A DNA stretch of 64,000 bases from Tardiphaga sp. P9-11 (GCF_008329525.1 NZ_NPKQ01000009.1:1-64000); one strand, 5' to 3'; shown: positions 27,398-35,945, counted from the first letter of the stretch. Notes: a model not told the origin generated them from the letters alone. Made by a program: numbers and translations.

Positions 27398-27413
27398 GAA
27401 CGCAATTGCGTTC
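27398..27413. promoter_or_regulatory. 16-bp perfect palindrome before the DUF1428-VOC genes
   Basis: GAACGCAATTGCGTTC is self-complementary, and the flanks extend the symmetry with one mismatch. It lies between tlpA and the DUF1428 gene, 65 nt before its start. It could be a dimeric repressor site; the loop is too small for a good terminator. Confidence 0.4.
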
Positions 27414-27477
27414 GTCTTGAAAACAACCGGGCCACGCGCGCCCGGCGCCGACGCATGACAGCAGGGAGAAACGACCA

Positions 27478-27837
27478 ATGGCCTATATCGACGGATTCCT
27501 CGTTCCAGTGCCGAAGAAGAAGCTGAAAGCCTATGCCGCCATCGCGCGCAAGGCCGGCAAAATCTGGCGCGAATACGGCGCACTCGACTATCAGGAATGT
27601 GTCGCCGATGACGTCAGCGTCGGCAAATGGACCTCGTTCCCGCGCAGCGTGAAACTAAAACCCGACGAGACCGTCGTGTTTTCCTATATCATCTACAAGA
27701 CACGCAAGGATCGCGACCGCATCAACGCCAAGGTCATGAAGGATCCGCGCCTCGCCAAGATGATGGATCCGAAGGCGATGCCGTTCGATATGAAGCGCAT
27801 GATCTATGGTGGCTTCAAGACGCTGGTTTCGGTCTGA
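27478..27837 (+). CDS. DUF1428 domain-containing protein
   Basis: Small cytoplasmic protein of the dimeric alpha/beta-barrel type. The MAYIDGFLVPVP start and EYGALDYQECVADDV segment are characteristic of the DUF1428 family (YbaA-like). No catalytic role is established. The SD GGGAGAA lies about 9 nt before the ATG. A VOC protein gene follows after 20 nt and is probably co-transcribed. Length is 119 aa, the family norm. Confidence 0.85.
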   Translation: MAYIDGFLVPVPKKKLKAYAAIARKAGKIWREYGALDYQECVADDVSVGKWTSFPRSVKLKPDETVVFSYIIYKTRKDRDRINAKVMKDPRLAKMMDPKAMPFDMKRMIYGGFKTLVSV

Positions 27838-27857
27838 TGCAATAGTGGGAGGACGCC

Positions 27858-28235
27858 ATGACGCCGCACGGCCATTTCAACTGGAATGAATTCGTGACGC
27901 GTGATCCCGAGCGCGTGAAAGCCTTCTATCAGGAGACCGTTGGCTGGACCTATCAGGCCAAGTGCCTCGCCGGCGGCGGCACCTACTGGATCGCCATGAT
28001 GGACAATGTGCCGGTCGGCGGCATCTTCCACGCGGAAGGTCCGGGCTACGAAACCGTGCCAGACGGCTGGATGCCATATCTGGCGGTCGACGATGTCGAT
28101 ATCAGGGTGAAGAAGGCGGTCGCTGCCGGCGCTACGCTGATGCGGCCGGTATTCGACATTCCCGACGTCGGCCGGCTCGCAATCCTCCTGCAGCCCGGCG
28201 GCGCCGGGATCGGCTGGATCACGCCGTTCGCGTAA
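27858..28235 (+). CDS. VOC family protein (glyoxalase/dioxygenase fold)
   Basis: Small vicinal-oxygen-chelate fold protein with two beta-alpha-beta repeats (FNWNEFVTRDPERVKAFY and the later VDDVDIRVKKAVAAGA). A GHFNWNE start supplies a His and Glu that could bind metal. Substrate unknown; relatives include glyoxalases, dioxygenases and antibiotic-binding proteins. GGGAGGA precedes the ATG. It lies downstream of the DUF1428 gene. Length (125 aa) is standard. Confidence 0.85.
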   Translation: MTPHGHFNWNEFVTRDPERVKAFYQETVGWTYQAKCLAGGGTYWIAMMDNVPVGGIFHAEGPGYETVPDGWMPYLAVDDVDIRVKKAVAAGATLMRPVFDIPDVGRLAILLQPGGAGIGWITPFA

Positions 28236-28276
28236 GAGCAACCGGGAGGCAGCAAGCTGCTGCCTCCCTTCGCGCT

Positions 28277-29491
28277 TCAAGCCGGCACTTCGCCGCCGCT
28301 GCGCGACAGCAACACGAGCAGCGCGCCCGCCAGTGTCGCCGCTGCGAGATAACCAACGGCACCGAACGGGCCGAAACCGTCGACCAGAATGCCGCCAACG
28401 ACCGCGCCGACCGTGATCGCGACCTGAAACGCCGAGACGAGCAGGCCGCCCGCAGATTCGGCTTCGTCCGATGCGACCCGCACCATCCATGTCTGGAAGC
28501 CGACCGGCAGCACGCCGAAAGCAAAACCCCAGAGACCAACCGCGATGCCGGCGACAAGGCCCGAACTGCCAAAGACAAACAGCACCAACGCGAGCACAGC
28601 GATTGCCGCAGATCCCGTGACGATCGCAATTTTCGCACTACGGGCGACAAGTACCCCGCCCGCGAAATTGCCGAAGAAGCCGCCAACGCCATAAGCAAGC
28701 AGGACGAGCGAAATCGCAGTGACCGGAAGCTTCGGCACTTGCTCGAGGAAATGGCGGACGTAAGTGAAACCGGCGAAGTGGCCCGAGATACTGACGGCGA
28801 TTGCGATCATCACGAGCCGGACACTGGGCCGACGCATTAGCACAAACAGCGTGCGCACATCCGGTGATGTGAGCGGCGGCAAGCGCGGCAGCGTCAGCAT
28901 CTGAAAGACGAGCACGACGGCGCCGACAGCGGCCGCCAGCAAAAACACGTTCCGCCAACCCCAGAGATCGCCGAGATATGCCCCGATCGGCGCGGCGCTG
29001 ACGGTGGCGATCGAAACACCGCTGAAAATCAGCGAGATCGCGCGCGGCAGCGCCTCGGCCGGAACAAGCCGCATCGCGGTGGCGGTTGCCATTGCCCAAA
29101 AGCCGCTGAGACTGATGCCGAGCAGCACGCGGGCAAACAGCAGCAGCGTAAGGTTGCTGGCGGTTGCCGACAGCAAGTTGGACACAATCAGCAGCACCGT
29201 GAGTAGCCACAGGACAAGGCGGCGATCCATGGCGCGCGTCACAATGGCCGTTGCAAGCCCGGCGATGATCCCGACAAGGGATGTCGCCGTCACCACCTGC
29301 CCGGCAGCGCCAACCGAGACACCGAGATCACTGGCGATCGGCGTGAGGAGGCTGGCCGGCAGGAATTCGGCAGTGACCTGACTGAACGCGCCAAGCATCA
29401 AGGAAACGACAGCCGCCCAGGCCGCGTTTGTCCGCTCATTGGTTATTGGAGAAACATCGGTCTCAAGTGCAGCAGTGGCGGAATCAGTCAT
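28277..29491 (-). CDS. MFS transporter (drug/sugar efflux type)
   Basis: Twelve-helix major facilitator permease of 404 aa. The GXXXD(R/K)XXR-like loop after helix 2 appears as TRAMDRRLVLW, and the second-half repeat is recognisable. Resemblance is to the AraJ/SotB efflux group. It is transcribed away from an AraC-family regulator 68 nt away, which probably controls it. The Shine-Dalgarno (GGAG, 6-10 nt before ATG) lies inside one arm of a 10-bp inverted repeat in the shared promoter region. Substrate unknown. Confidence 0.88.
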   Translation of the reverse strand: MTDSATAALETDVSPITNERTNAAWAAVVSLMLGAFSQVTAEFLPASLLTPIASDLGVSVGAAGQVVTATSLVGIIAGLATAIVTRAMDRRLVLWLLTVLLIVSNLLSATASNLTLLLFARVLLGISLSGFWAMATATAMRLVPAEALPRAISLIFSGVSIATVSAAPIGAYLGDLWGWRNVFLLAAAVGAVVLVFQMLTLPRLPPLTSPDVRTLFVLMRRPSVRLVMIAIAVSISGHFAGFTYVRHFLEQVPKLPVTAISLVLLAYGVGGFFGNFAGGVLVARSAKIAIVTGSAAIAVLALVLFVFGSSGLVAGIAVGLWGFAFGVLPVGFQTWMVRVASDEAESAGGLLVSAFQVAITVGAVVGGILVDGFGPFGAVGYLAAATLAGALLVLLSRSGGEVPA

Positions 29492-29497
29492 GGCAAT

Positions 29498-29537
29498 CTC
29501 CAGAAGGGACTCCGGAGATGGAGGTGACCTTCTGGAG
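29498..29537. promoter_or_regulatory. Inverted-repeat operator between MFS and AraC genes
   Basis: Arms CTCCAGAAGG (29498-29507) and CCTTCTGGAG (29528-29537) are perfect inverted repeats separated by 20 nt; two of the next three flanking bases also match. A second palindrome CTCCGGAG sits inside (29510-29517). The position between divergent start codons suggests a regulator site. It also overlaps the MFS Shine-Dalgarno. Confidence 0.6.
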
Positions 29538-29559
29538 TTTCCATGCTAGAAAACCCGCA

Positions 29560-30549
29560 ATGCTTGATCATTCGTCCACACCTGTCACTACTCACCCCCT
29601 GACCGAGATGCTCCGGGGGTTGAAGATTGAGGGCGTCGATTACGTCCGCTGCCGCATGACCGAGCCATGGGGGCTGGTATTCCCGGCACGGCCGAAGGCG
29701 CAATTCCACTTCGTCGCCGAACGCGGCTGCTGGCTGCGAACTCTGGATAACGCGTGGGTTCGCCTTGAACCAGGTGATGCGGTCTTGCTGCCGCGCGGCG
29801 CGGAACACGCATTGGCGAGTTCACCCGATGCCTTCCCCGCACCGGTCGAGAATTGCCAGTTCGAGCCGGTGTGCTGCGGCATCCTCGACACCTGCAGCGG
29901 CGGCAACAGCAATGGCGAAGAGACCGTGCTGTTCGGTGCCGGCATGACCTTCAACCTCGACAGCCAGCATCCCTTACTGCTGATGATGCCCGAGCTGATG
30001 CAGATGCACGAACTTGCCACCGACGAACCCGCCATCCCGCATCTGCTCGAAGCCATGACGTCCGAACTGGCGCTGGATCGCGTCGGTGCCGGCGGCATGC
30101 TGACGCGGCTGGCGGATGTTGTCGCCGCGGCACTGATCCGCAACTGGGTGGAGAAAGGCTGCGGCTCTGCCGGCTGGGTCGCAGCGGCGCGCGACCCCGG
30201 TATCGGGCGAGTTCTCGCTGCGATCCACCGCGATCCGACCGGGGACTGGACCGTCGAGGCGCTGGCGAACGTCATGCATGCGTCACGCTCGGCGTTCGCA
30301 TTGCGCTTCGCCAACGTCGTCGGCCAGACACCGGCCCGTTACGTCGCGCAATTGCGAATGCAGGAAGCAAAGCAGTGGCTCACTCGCGACCGCTTGAAGA
30401 TCGCGGTCGTCGCGCGCCGGCTTGGTTATGAATCGGAAGCCGCGTTCAGCCGCGCCTTCAAGCGCATTATCGGCGCGCCACCGAGCCATTTTCGCGCGAC
30501 ACTGACCGCTGCTTCCAACGACCAGCAGCCAGGTTCGACAGCACCTTAA
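29560..30549 (+). CDS. AraC family transcriptional regulator
   Basis: DNA-binding regulator with an N-terminal cupin sensor domain (about residues 15-140, including the LPRGAEHAL histidine) and a C-terminal double helix-turn-helix (WTVEALANVMHASRSAFALR and KIAVVARRLGYESEAAFSRA). The cupin resembles the AraC_binding_2/cupin_6 type seen with efflux or dehydrogenase genes. I start at ATG 29560 (MLDHSSTPV). Upstream in-frame starts would read through the operator and lack family similarity. No clear SD precedes it. It most likely controls the divergent MFS gene and itself. Confidence 0.87.
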   Translation: MLDHSSTPVTTHPLTEMLRGLKIEGVDYVRCRMTEPWGLVFPARPKAQFHFVAERGCWLRTLDNAWVRLEPGDAVLLPRGAEHALASSPDAFPAPVENCQFEPVCCGILDTCSGGNSNGEETVLFGAGMTFNLDSQHPLLLMMPELMQMHELATDEPAIPHLLEAMTSELALDRVGAGGMLTRLADVVAAALIRNWVEKGCGSAGWVAAARDPGIGRVLAAIHRDPTGDWTVEALANVMHASRSAFALRFANVVGQTPARYVAQLRMQEAKQWLTRDRLKIAVVARRLGYESEAAFSRAFKRIIGAPPSHFRATLTAASNDQQPGSTAP

Positions 30550-30740
30550 GCGGCAATATCGACGTTGCCGCCGACGCCTGCACCGAGATTGGCCTGGGAG
30601 GCCTGCTGTGCGCCGCCGAGCAGCGTGAGCACGGTGTTCTTTTCCATGTCGGCATTCGACTTCATGATCGAGGTCGAAATCTGCTGCTGCGTCCCCGCTG
30701 CCTTCATGGCAAGCGCGCTGGCAACCAAGGCCATATCCAT
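30546..30740 (-). CDS. YjfB-type putative motility protein
   Basis: A 64-aa acidic/neutral protein beginning MDMALVASALAMKAAGTQQQ, matching the short YjfB_motility family (helical, about 60 residues, Ala/Met/Gln-rich). The role is unproven; the family name comes from genomic association with motility genes, none of which are visible nearby. Its 3' end overlaps the end of the AraC gene by 4 nt on the opposite strand. It could be translated alone from a promoter around 30750. Confidence 0.65.
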   Translation of the reverse strand: MDMALVASALAMKAAGTQQQISTSIMKSNADMEKNTVLTLLGGAQQASQANLGAGVGGNVDIAA

Positions 30741-30810
30741 CAGAAATACTCCGTAACGACGTACCGCCGGTATAGCGGTGCGGGGTTAACGAATGTTGAC
30801 GTTGTGTCTC

Positions 30811-31662
30811 TCATCCCGCATTTGCACGAAATGCCGCACCCAAGGTGCGCAGCGCACCGCGGGCGCCAGCGTCCGCGAGATTCGAATACAGAATGACGTC
30901 GCAGTTCGGCAGCTTCGGCAGTGCGAGGCGCGGACCGAGATCAACACTACCGGCCGGTGCGACACGGCGGACCAGTGCACCGATCGCAAGACCTGCGGAG
31001 ATCGCAGCGCCGATCGTCGCCACACCGCCGCCCACAAACACTTCGGTCCAGGGAATCCCTGCGGCATCGAGCGCACCAACCGCCATGGCGCGCACGCTGC
31101 AAGGCTCGGCCTGGGTCGCCAGCCGCAGCGGCTCACCGGGCGGATGATTGAAATCCGGCGCAGCGATCCAGCCGAACTCCTCTTCGAGCAGCACCTCGCC
31201 ATCGCGGCGGCGCGCGTCGTGCCGCAGCACGATTGCAGCATCGAGATCACCGCTATCATAGGCCTGCAGCATTGCTCGCGAGGTTTCTATGCGCAGCTCG
31301 ATCACCAGCGAGGGATCGGTGACACTCATGCGTTTCAGCACCTGCGCCAGATCGGCACCGACGAGATGCTGGCTGATACCGACGACAAGGCGCCGCTGTT
31401 TCACTGCGAACGAGCCGATGGCCGACTGATGCGCGGCAACGAGGTTGCGGGCCGAGGCGAGGAAGGCAGCCCCCTCGGCCGACAGGCGCACCAACCGCGG
31501 CGTCCGCTCCAGAAGGCGCTTGCCAAGCCCGCTCTCCAGCCGCTTGATCTTCAGGCTGATGGCCGACTGGGTGCTGCCCAAGGCTTCAGCCGCCCGGGTG
31601 AAACTGGTCAGATCGGCCACGAGTACGAAGGCCTGAACCGCCTCGATATCCAGCGTCTTCAT
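30811..31662 (-). CDS. LysR family transcriptional regulator
   Basis: N-terminal winged HTH (FVLVADLTSFTRAAEALGSTQSAISLK pattern, split over residues about 10-40) and a C-terminal periplasmic-binding-like effector domain. Divergent from the tautomerase gene, its probable target. I choose MKTLDIEAVQAF (31662) rather than the ATG three codons upstream (31671), because that codon overlaps the inverted-repeat operator at 31670-31693; both starts lack a clear SD. Effector unknown. Length is 283 aa. Confidence 0.86.
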   Translation of the reverse strand: MKTLDIEAVQAFVLVADLTSFTRAAEALGSTQSAISLKIKRLESGLGKRLLERTPRLVRLSAEGAAFLASARNLVAAHQSAIGSFAVKQRRLVVGISQHLVGADLAQVLKRMSVTDPSLVIELRIETSRAMLQAYDSGDLDAAIVLRHDARRRDGEVLLEEEFGWIAAPDFNHPPGEPLRLATQAEPCSVRAMAVGALDAAGIPWTEVFVGGGVATIGAAISAGLAIGALVRRVAPAGSVDLGPRLALPKLPNCDVILYSNLADAGARGALRTLGAAFRANAG

Positions 31663-31669
31663 CGCAATC

Positions 31670-31703
31670 ATTTCATTTCGTTATCATTGAAATATTATTT
31701 CAT
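31670..31703. promoter_or_regulatory. LysR-type operator before the tautomerase gene
   Basis: ATTTCA (31670-31675), 12 nt, TGAAAT (31688-31693) form an inverted repeat. A further ATTTCAT (31697-31703) follows. Dyads with this kind of spacing plus an extra half-site are typical of LysR recognition and activation sites in divergent promoters. Confidence 0.55.
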
Positions 31704-31770
31704 ACCATTTTACAATGATCAATGGCCGACTAGATTTCCTGCATCGGATTAACCGACAGGAGGATCCAAG

Positions 31771-32154
31771 ATGCCGCTCGTTCGCATTTCACTGAAGCGG
31801 GGCAAGCCCGCAGCCTATCGCAAGGCCATCGCCGACAGCGTCTACCAGGCGATGATCGAGACGTTCGGCGTCCCGGAGAACGATCGCTTCATCGTCACCC
31901 ATCAGCATGACGACGACGATTTCAGCTACAGCCCCGATTATCTCGGCATCCAGCGCACCGACGATCTGGTCCTGATCCAACTCACGGTCAGCAATACGCG
32001 CGGCGTGGAGCAAAAGCAGAAGCTCTATCGCGGCATCGTCGACCGGTTGACGGCATCGCCGGGGCTGCGGCCCGAAGACGTCTTCATCAACCTTGTCGAG
32101 GTGCTGCCGGAGAACTGGTCGTTCGGCAACGGCGTGGCGCAATACGTCAAATGA
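31771..32154 (+). CDS. Tautomerase family protein
   Basis: 4-Oxalocrotonate tautomerase superfamily member, longer type (127 aa, tautomerase_2/MIF-like). After Met removal the N-terminal proline (MPLVRISLKRG) would be the catalytic base. An Arg/His-rich acidic segment HQHDDDDFSYSPDYLG and the EDVFINLVEV motif are family features. Substrate unknown; a role in aromatic or halogenated compound breakdown is possible. The SD AGGAGGA is strong. It is probably activated by the divergent LysR regulator and is overlapped at its stop by a small ORF. Confidence 0.88.
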   Translation: MPLVRISLKRGKPAAYRKAIADSVYQAMIETFGVPENDRFIVTHQHDDDDFSYSPDYLGIQRTDDLVLIQLTVSNTRGVEQKQKLYRGIVDRLTASPGLRPEDVFINLVEVLPENWSFGNGVAQYVK

Positions 32155-32267
32155 TCACGCTGCGCATCACGCTCATGGCGCATCTGTGCGGTGTCGGGAT
32201 GGGCATGGCGACGATTGTCGGCCTCGTGCCGGCGGTGACAAAGCTGGTGCGGGCTTTTATTTACTAA
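32151..32267 (+). CDS. Candidate small membrane peptide overlapping the tautomerase stop
   Basis: A 38-aa frame starts at an ATGA junction: ATG 32151 overlaps the tautomerase TGA (32152-32154). It encodes a mostly hydrophobic helix (MAHLCGVGMGMATIVGLVPA) flanked by basic residues, a membrane-peptide pattern. The 4-nt ATGA overlap is the classic arrangement for coupled translation. I do not recognise the family and the length is near the limit where chance frames occur. Confidence 0.4.
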   Translation: MITLRITLMAHLCGVGMGMATIVGLVPAVTKLVRAFIY

Positions 32268-32295
32268 GTCCGCAAGACCCGCCACACACGCCGTC

Positions 32296-32393
32296 GTCAT
32301 CCGCGGGCAGCGCGAAACAAGTTTCGCTAGATGACCCGCGGATCCACTTTCACTTTGGCATCTTAGGTGGATTGCCGGGTCAGGCCCGGCAAT
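32296..32393. repeat. Composite palindromic intergenic repeat
   Basis: Two stems in tandem. The first has arms ATCCGCGGG (32299-32307) and CCCGCGGAT (32335-32343), with an inner GCGAAAC/GTTTCGC. The second is ATTGCCGGG (32371-32379) with CCCGGCAAT (32385-32393). Such elements are common between genes in Bradyrhizobium relatives. It lies between converging genes. Confidence 0.75.
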
Positions 32394-32443
32394 GACAGCG
32401 CTTTAAAGCAGCGACAGCGCGTAATGTTTACGGCGCGCGACGC

Positions 32444-33325
32444 TTAGCGCGTCGGGACCGGCTTCTCGCCGCGATAGTCGTAGAAGCCACGCTGGGTCTT
32501 ACGACCGAGCCAGCCGGCTTCGACATATTTCACCAGCAGCGGGCATGGCCGATACTTGGAGTCGGCGAGGCCTTCATGCAGCACCTGCATGATCGACAGG
32601 CACGTATCGAGGCCGATGAAATCGGCGAGTTCGAGCGGGCCCATCGGGTGATGCGCACCGAGCTTCATCGCCATGTCGATGGCCTCGACGTTACCAACGC
32701 CTTCATACAGCGTGTAGATCGCCTCGTTGATCATCGGCAAAAGAATACGATTGACGATGAAGGCCGGAAAGTCTTCCGAGACGGCGATCTGCTTGCCTAG
32801 TCTGGTGACGAAGTCCTTGGACGCGTCGAAGGTCGCGTCATCGGTGGCAATGCCGCGGATCAGTTCGACCAGTTCCATCAACGGCACCGGATTCATGAAG
32901 TGAATGCCGATGAACTTCTCGGGACGGTCGGTCGATGCGGCAAGGCGCGTGATCGAGATCGACGATGTGTTGGAGGCAATGATCGCTTCCGGCTTCAGCA
33001 CGGCGCAGAGATCGTGGAAGATCTTGCGCTTGATCTCTTCCTTCTCGACGGCGGATTCGATCACGAGATCGCAATCGGCGAGACCATCCATCGTGTCCGA
33101 GGAGGTGATGCGATCCAGCGCGGCCTTGCGTGCATCCTCGGTAATGACCTTCTTCGACACCTGACGCGACAGATTGCCGTTGATGGTCGCCATGGCCGAT
33201 TTCAGGCGGTCGGCAGAGACGTCGTTCAGCACGACTTCGAGGCCGCCCAATGCAGCCACATGCGCAATGCCATTGCCCATCTGGCCCGAGCCGATCACGC
33301 CGACTTTCTTGATCATAACCGCCAT
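32444..33325 (-). CDS. hbdA: 3-hydroxybutyryl-CoA dehydrogenase
   Basis: NAD-dependent 3-hydroxyacyl-CoA dehydrogenase of about 293 aa, without hydratase fusion. Rossmann motif VGVIGSGQMGNGIAHV at the N terminus; catalytic region SNTSSISITRLA and FIGIHFMNPVPLMELVE; C-terminal dimer domain with HHPMGPLELADFIGLD. Its role is in butanoate/PHB or fatty acid metabolism. Start chosen at ATG 33325 (MAVMIKKVG), because a longer frame adds a non-conserved stretch. It follows etfBA, which would accept electrons from acyl-CoA oxidation, but an apparent terminator lies between. Confidence 0.93.
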   Translation of the reverse strand: MAVMIKKVGVIGSGQMGNGIAHVAALGGLEVVLNDVSADRLKSAMATINGNLSRQVSKKVITEDARKAALDRITSSDTMDGLADCDLVIESAVEKEEIKRKIFHDLCAVLKPEAIIASNTSSISITRLAASTDRPEKFIGIHFMNPVPLMELVELIRGIATDDATFDASKDFVTRLGKQIAVSEDFPAFIVNRILLPMINEAIYTLYEGVGNVEAIDMAMKLGAHHPMGPLELADFIGLDTCLSIMQVLHEGLADSKYRPCPLLVKYVEAGWLGRKTQRGFYDYRGEKPVPTR

Positions 33326-33390
33326 CTTGCCTGTCATCTCTGGGAACACACCGCCCGCGCATGCCACGTTCGGAAAAGCCATCTTTACAT

Positions 33391-33422
33391 AAAACACCGG
33401 CCGGAGTCAGTTACTCCGGCCG
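33391..33422 (-). terminator. Terminator between etfA and hbdA
   Basis: The minus-strand RNA has a perfect 10-bp stem CGGCCGGAGT/ACTCCGGCCG (33398-33422) with a 5-nt loop, followed by GTGTTTTATG. It should end most etfBA transcripts before hbdA, or attenuate read-through. Confidence 0.75.
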
Positions 33423-33492
33423 ATGTTGTTAAATGAGGCGCAAGGCCTTATTCAGCAAGGCCTTATTTGCCAAATCCTCGCTTGCAGAGCCT

Positions 33493-34428
33493 TCACTTGC
33501 CGAGTGCTTCGGTCAGCTCCGGCACGGCCTGGTAGAGGTCGGCGACCAGTCCGTAATCGGCGACCTGGAAGATCGGCGCGTCTTCGTCCTTGTTGATCGC
33601 GACGATCACCTTGGAGTCCTTCATGCCGGCGAGATGCTGGATCGCGCCGGAAATGCCGATGGCGATGTACAGTTCCGGAGCCACGACCTTGCCGGTCTGG
33701 CCGACCTGCCAGTCGTTCGGCGCATAGCCGGCATCCACCGCGGCGCGCGACGCGCCGACGCCGGCGCCGAGCTTGTCGGCGAGCGGCTCGATATACTTGG
33801 TGAAGTTCTCGCGGCTCTGCATGGCGCGGCCACCGGACACGATGATCTTCGCCGAGGTCAGTTCCGGACGATCGCTCTTGGCCATGTCCTCACCGACAAA
33901 GGTCGACAGACCGGGATTCTCGGCGGTCTTGACGTCTTCCACCGCCGCGCTGCCGCCGTCACCGGCTGCTGCGAAGGTCGAGGTACGCACCGTGATGACC
34001 TTCTTGGCGTCCTTGGACTTCACGGTCTGGATGGCGTTACCGGCATAGATCGGACGCTCATAGGTGTCGGGCGCAACCACCTTGGTGATTTCCGACACCT
34101 GCATCACGTCGAGCAAAGCGGCGACGCGCGGCATGACGTTCTTCGACCGCGTGGTCGCAGCGGCGATCAGCACGTCATAACCCGGCGCCAGCGACACGAT
34201 CAGCGCGGCCAGCGGCTCGGCTAGATCGTGGGCGTAGGAGGCGTCGTCGGCGAGCAGCACCTTGGTGACGCCCTGCAGCTTGGCGGCAGCTTCCGCGGCC
34301 GGCTTCGCATTCTGGCCGGCAACGAGGATATGCACCTCGCCGCCGATCTGGGTCGCAGCGGTAAGCGCCTTGTTGGTGGAATCCTTCAGGGTGGCGTTGT
34401 CGTGATCGGCAAGCAGCAATGTCGGCAT
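33493..34428 (-). CDS. etfA: Electron transfer flavoprotein subunit alpha
   Basis: FAD-binding alpha subunit of ETF, which carries electrons from acyl-CoA dehydrogenases to ETF-ubiquinone oxidoreductase. The C-terminal FAD domain shows [13 protein letters not shown] and [19 protein letters not shown], the family signature. Length is 311 aa, the housekeeping (not FixB nitrogen-fixation) type, which is usually shorter than FixB. The start codon overlaps the etfB stop by one base (TAATG), implying coupled translation. Confidence 0.96.
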   Translation of the reverse strand: MPTLLLADHDNATLKDSTNKALTAATQIGGEVHILVAGQNAKPAAEAAAKLQGVTKVLLADDASYAHDLAEPLAALIVSLAPGYDVLIAAATTRSKNVMPRVAALLDVMQVSEITKVVAPDTYERPIYAGNAIQTVKSKDAKKVITVRTSTFAAAGDGGSAAVEDVKTAENPGLSTFVGEDMAKSDRPELTSAKIIVSGGRAMQSRENFTKYIEPLADKLGAGVGASRAAVDAGYAPNDWQVGQTGKVVAPELYIAIGISGAIQHLAGMKDSKVIVAINKDEDAPIFQVADYGLVADLYQAVPELTEALGK

Positions 34429-35177
34429 TAGAGCACCCCGGCTTCAGTCTTGAGTTTCGATACCAGTTCGGCGACGTCCTTGACCTTGACACCGGCCTTG
34501 CGGCCGCCCGGTTCGCTGGTCTTGATGATCTCGAGACGCGGAGAAATATCGACGCCGTAACCATCGGCGGTTTTCTCGTCGATCGGCTTCTTCTTCGCCT
34601 TCATGATGTTCGGCAGCGACGCGTAGCGCGGCTCATTCAGACGAAGGTCGGTAGTCACGATGGCCGGTCCCTTGAGCTTGACGGTCTGCAGACCGCCGTC
34701 GACTTCACGGGTCACAGTAACTTCGTCGCCCTCGATCACGAGCTTGTTGGCGAAGGTCGCCTGCGGCCAGCCAAGCAGCGCAGCCAGCATCTGGCCGGTC
34801 TGGTTGGCGTCGTCGTCGATCGCCTGCTTGCCGAGGATCACGAGGCCCGGCTTTTCCTCATCGGCGACGGCCTTGAGAATCTTCGCCACGGCGAGCGGCT
34901 CGACGGTGCCATCGACCTTAACGAGGATGCCGCGGTCGGCGCCCATTGCGAGGCCGGTGCGGAGAGTTTCGGACGCCTGTGCGGGACCGATCGACACCAC
35001 CACCACTTCGGTTGCCTTGCCGGCCTCTTTCAGGCGCAGGGCTTCCTCAACAGCGATTTCGTCGAACGGATTCATCGACATCTTGACGTTGGACAGTTCG
35101 ACGCCCGATCCGTCGCTCTTGACGCGAACCTTGACGTTGTAATCGACCACCCGTTTGACCGCGACCAGAACCTTCAT
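34428..35177 (-). CDS. etfB: Electron transfer flavoprotein subunit beta
   Basis: Beta subunit of ETF with AMP-binding site. The N-terminal segment [18 protein letters not shown] and the recognition-type region around [19 protein letters not shown] match the housekeeping EtfB family. Length is 249 aa. AAAGAGGA lies just upstream of the ATG. It heads etfB-etfA. About 160 nt separates it from the adenosyltransferase gene, enough for an independent promoter. Confidence 0.96.
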   Translation of the reverse strand: MKVLVAVKRVVDYNVKVRVKSDGSGVELSNVKMSMNPFDEIAVEEALRLKEAGKATEVVVVSIGPAQASETLRTGLAMGADRGILVKVDGTVEPLAVAKILKAVADEEKPGLVILGKQAIDDDANQTGQMLAALLGWPQATFANKLVIEGDEVTVTREVDGGLQTVKLKGPAIVTTDLRLNEPRYASLPNIMKAKKKPIDEKTADGYGVDISPRLEIIKTSEPGGRKAGVKVKDVAELVSKLKTEAGVL

Positions 35178-35339
35178 CGATCCTCTTTCGTGTGAGTTTT
35201 ATTGTTTCAGAGCTTGCTCGGAAGCTTGGGCGCGGAACCTAAAGCCCCTGCCACACGGGGTCAACGCGCCAGACCCTAAAATCGAATGTCTCTAGGCCAG
35301 CCGATTTAGCCGAAATTACCGGTTCTGGCCGGGCACAAT

Positions 35340-35912
35340 CTAGCGATTCTGCCCGGGCACCCAGAGCACGTCGCCGGCACCATTGTCGTTCTGCGAGCGG
35401 CTGGCGACGAACAGGAAGTCCGACAGTCGGTTCATATACTGGATACCAGCATCCGAGACCGGTTCATTGGGCTGGGCGGCGAGTTCCACCATGATCCGTT
35501 CCGCACGGCGGCAGATCGTCCGCGCCACATGGAGATGGGCCGCAGCCGGTGTTCCGCCAGGCAAAACAAACGAGGTCAGATCGGCCAGCGGCGCGTTGAG
35601 CATATCAATATCGTTCTCCAACCGCTCGACCTGACTCGCCAGCAGGCGCAGCCGCTCGGCCTTACCCTCGCGCTGCGGAACCGCCAGATCAGCCCCGAGA
35701 TCGAACAGATCGTTCTGGATCAGCCCGAGCATCGCATCGAGGGACCGCGCATGGGCGAGATGCAGCCGCACCACGCCGATCGCCGCATTGGTCTCGTCGA
35801 CGGTTCCATAGGCGCTGACCCGGAGATCATATTTCGGCCGACGCTCGCCGGTGCCGAGAGCTGTCGTGCCATCATCGCCGGTGCGGGTATAGATGCGGTT
35901 GAGAACGACCAT
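35340..35912 (-). CDS. Cob(I)alamin adenosyltransferase, PduO type
   Basis: Transfers the adenosyl group from ATP to cob(I)alamin to make coenzyme B12. N-terminal RIYTRTGDDGTTALGTGER binds ATP, and the SAYGTVDETNAAIG and RTICRRAERIMVEL motifs complete the PduO-type active site. The length of 190 aa fits the trimeric, single-domain form. It lies between the twin-TM protein gene (about 33 nt) and etfB, a conserved Rhizobiales arrangement. It should support B12-dependent mutases elsewhere in the genome. Confidence 0.94.
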   Translation of the reverse strand: MVVLNRIYTRTGDDGTTALGTGERRPKYDLRVSAYGTVDETNAAIGVVRLHLAHARSLDAMLGLIQNDLFDLGADLAVPQREGKAERLRLLASQVERLENDIDMLNAPLADLTSFVLPGGTPAAAHLHVARTICRRAERIMVELAAQPNEPVSDAGIQYMNRLSDFLFVASRSQNDNGAGDVLWVPGQNR

Positions 35913-35945
35913 CGAATTGATCCAGCGCCAGTTAAGGAATTTGTG

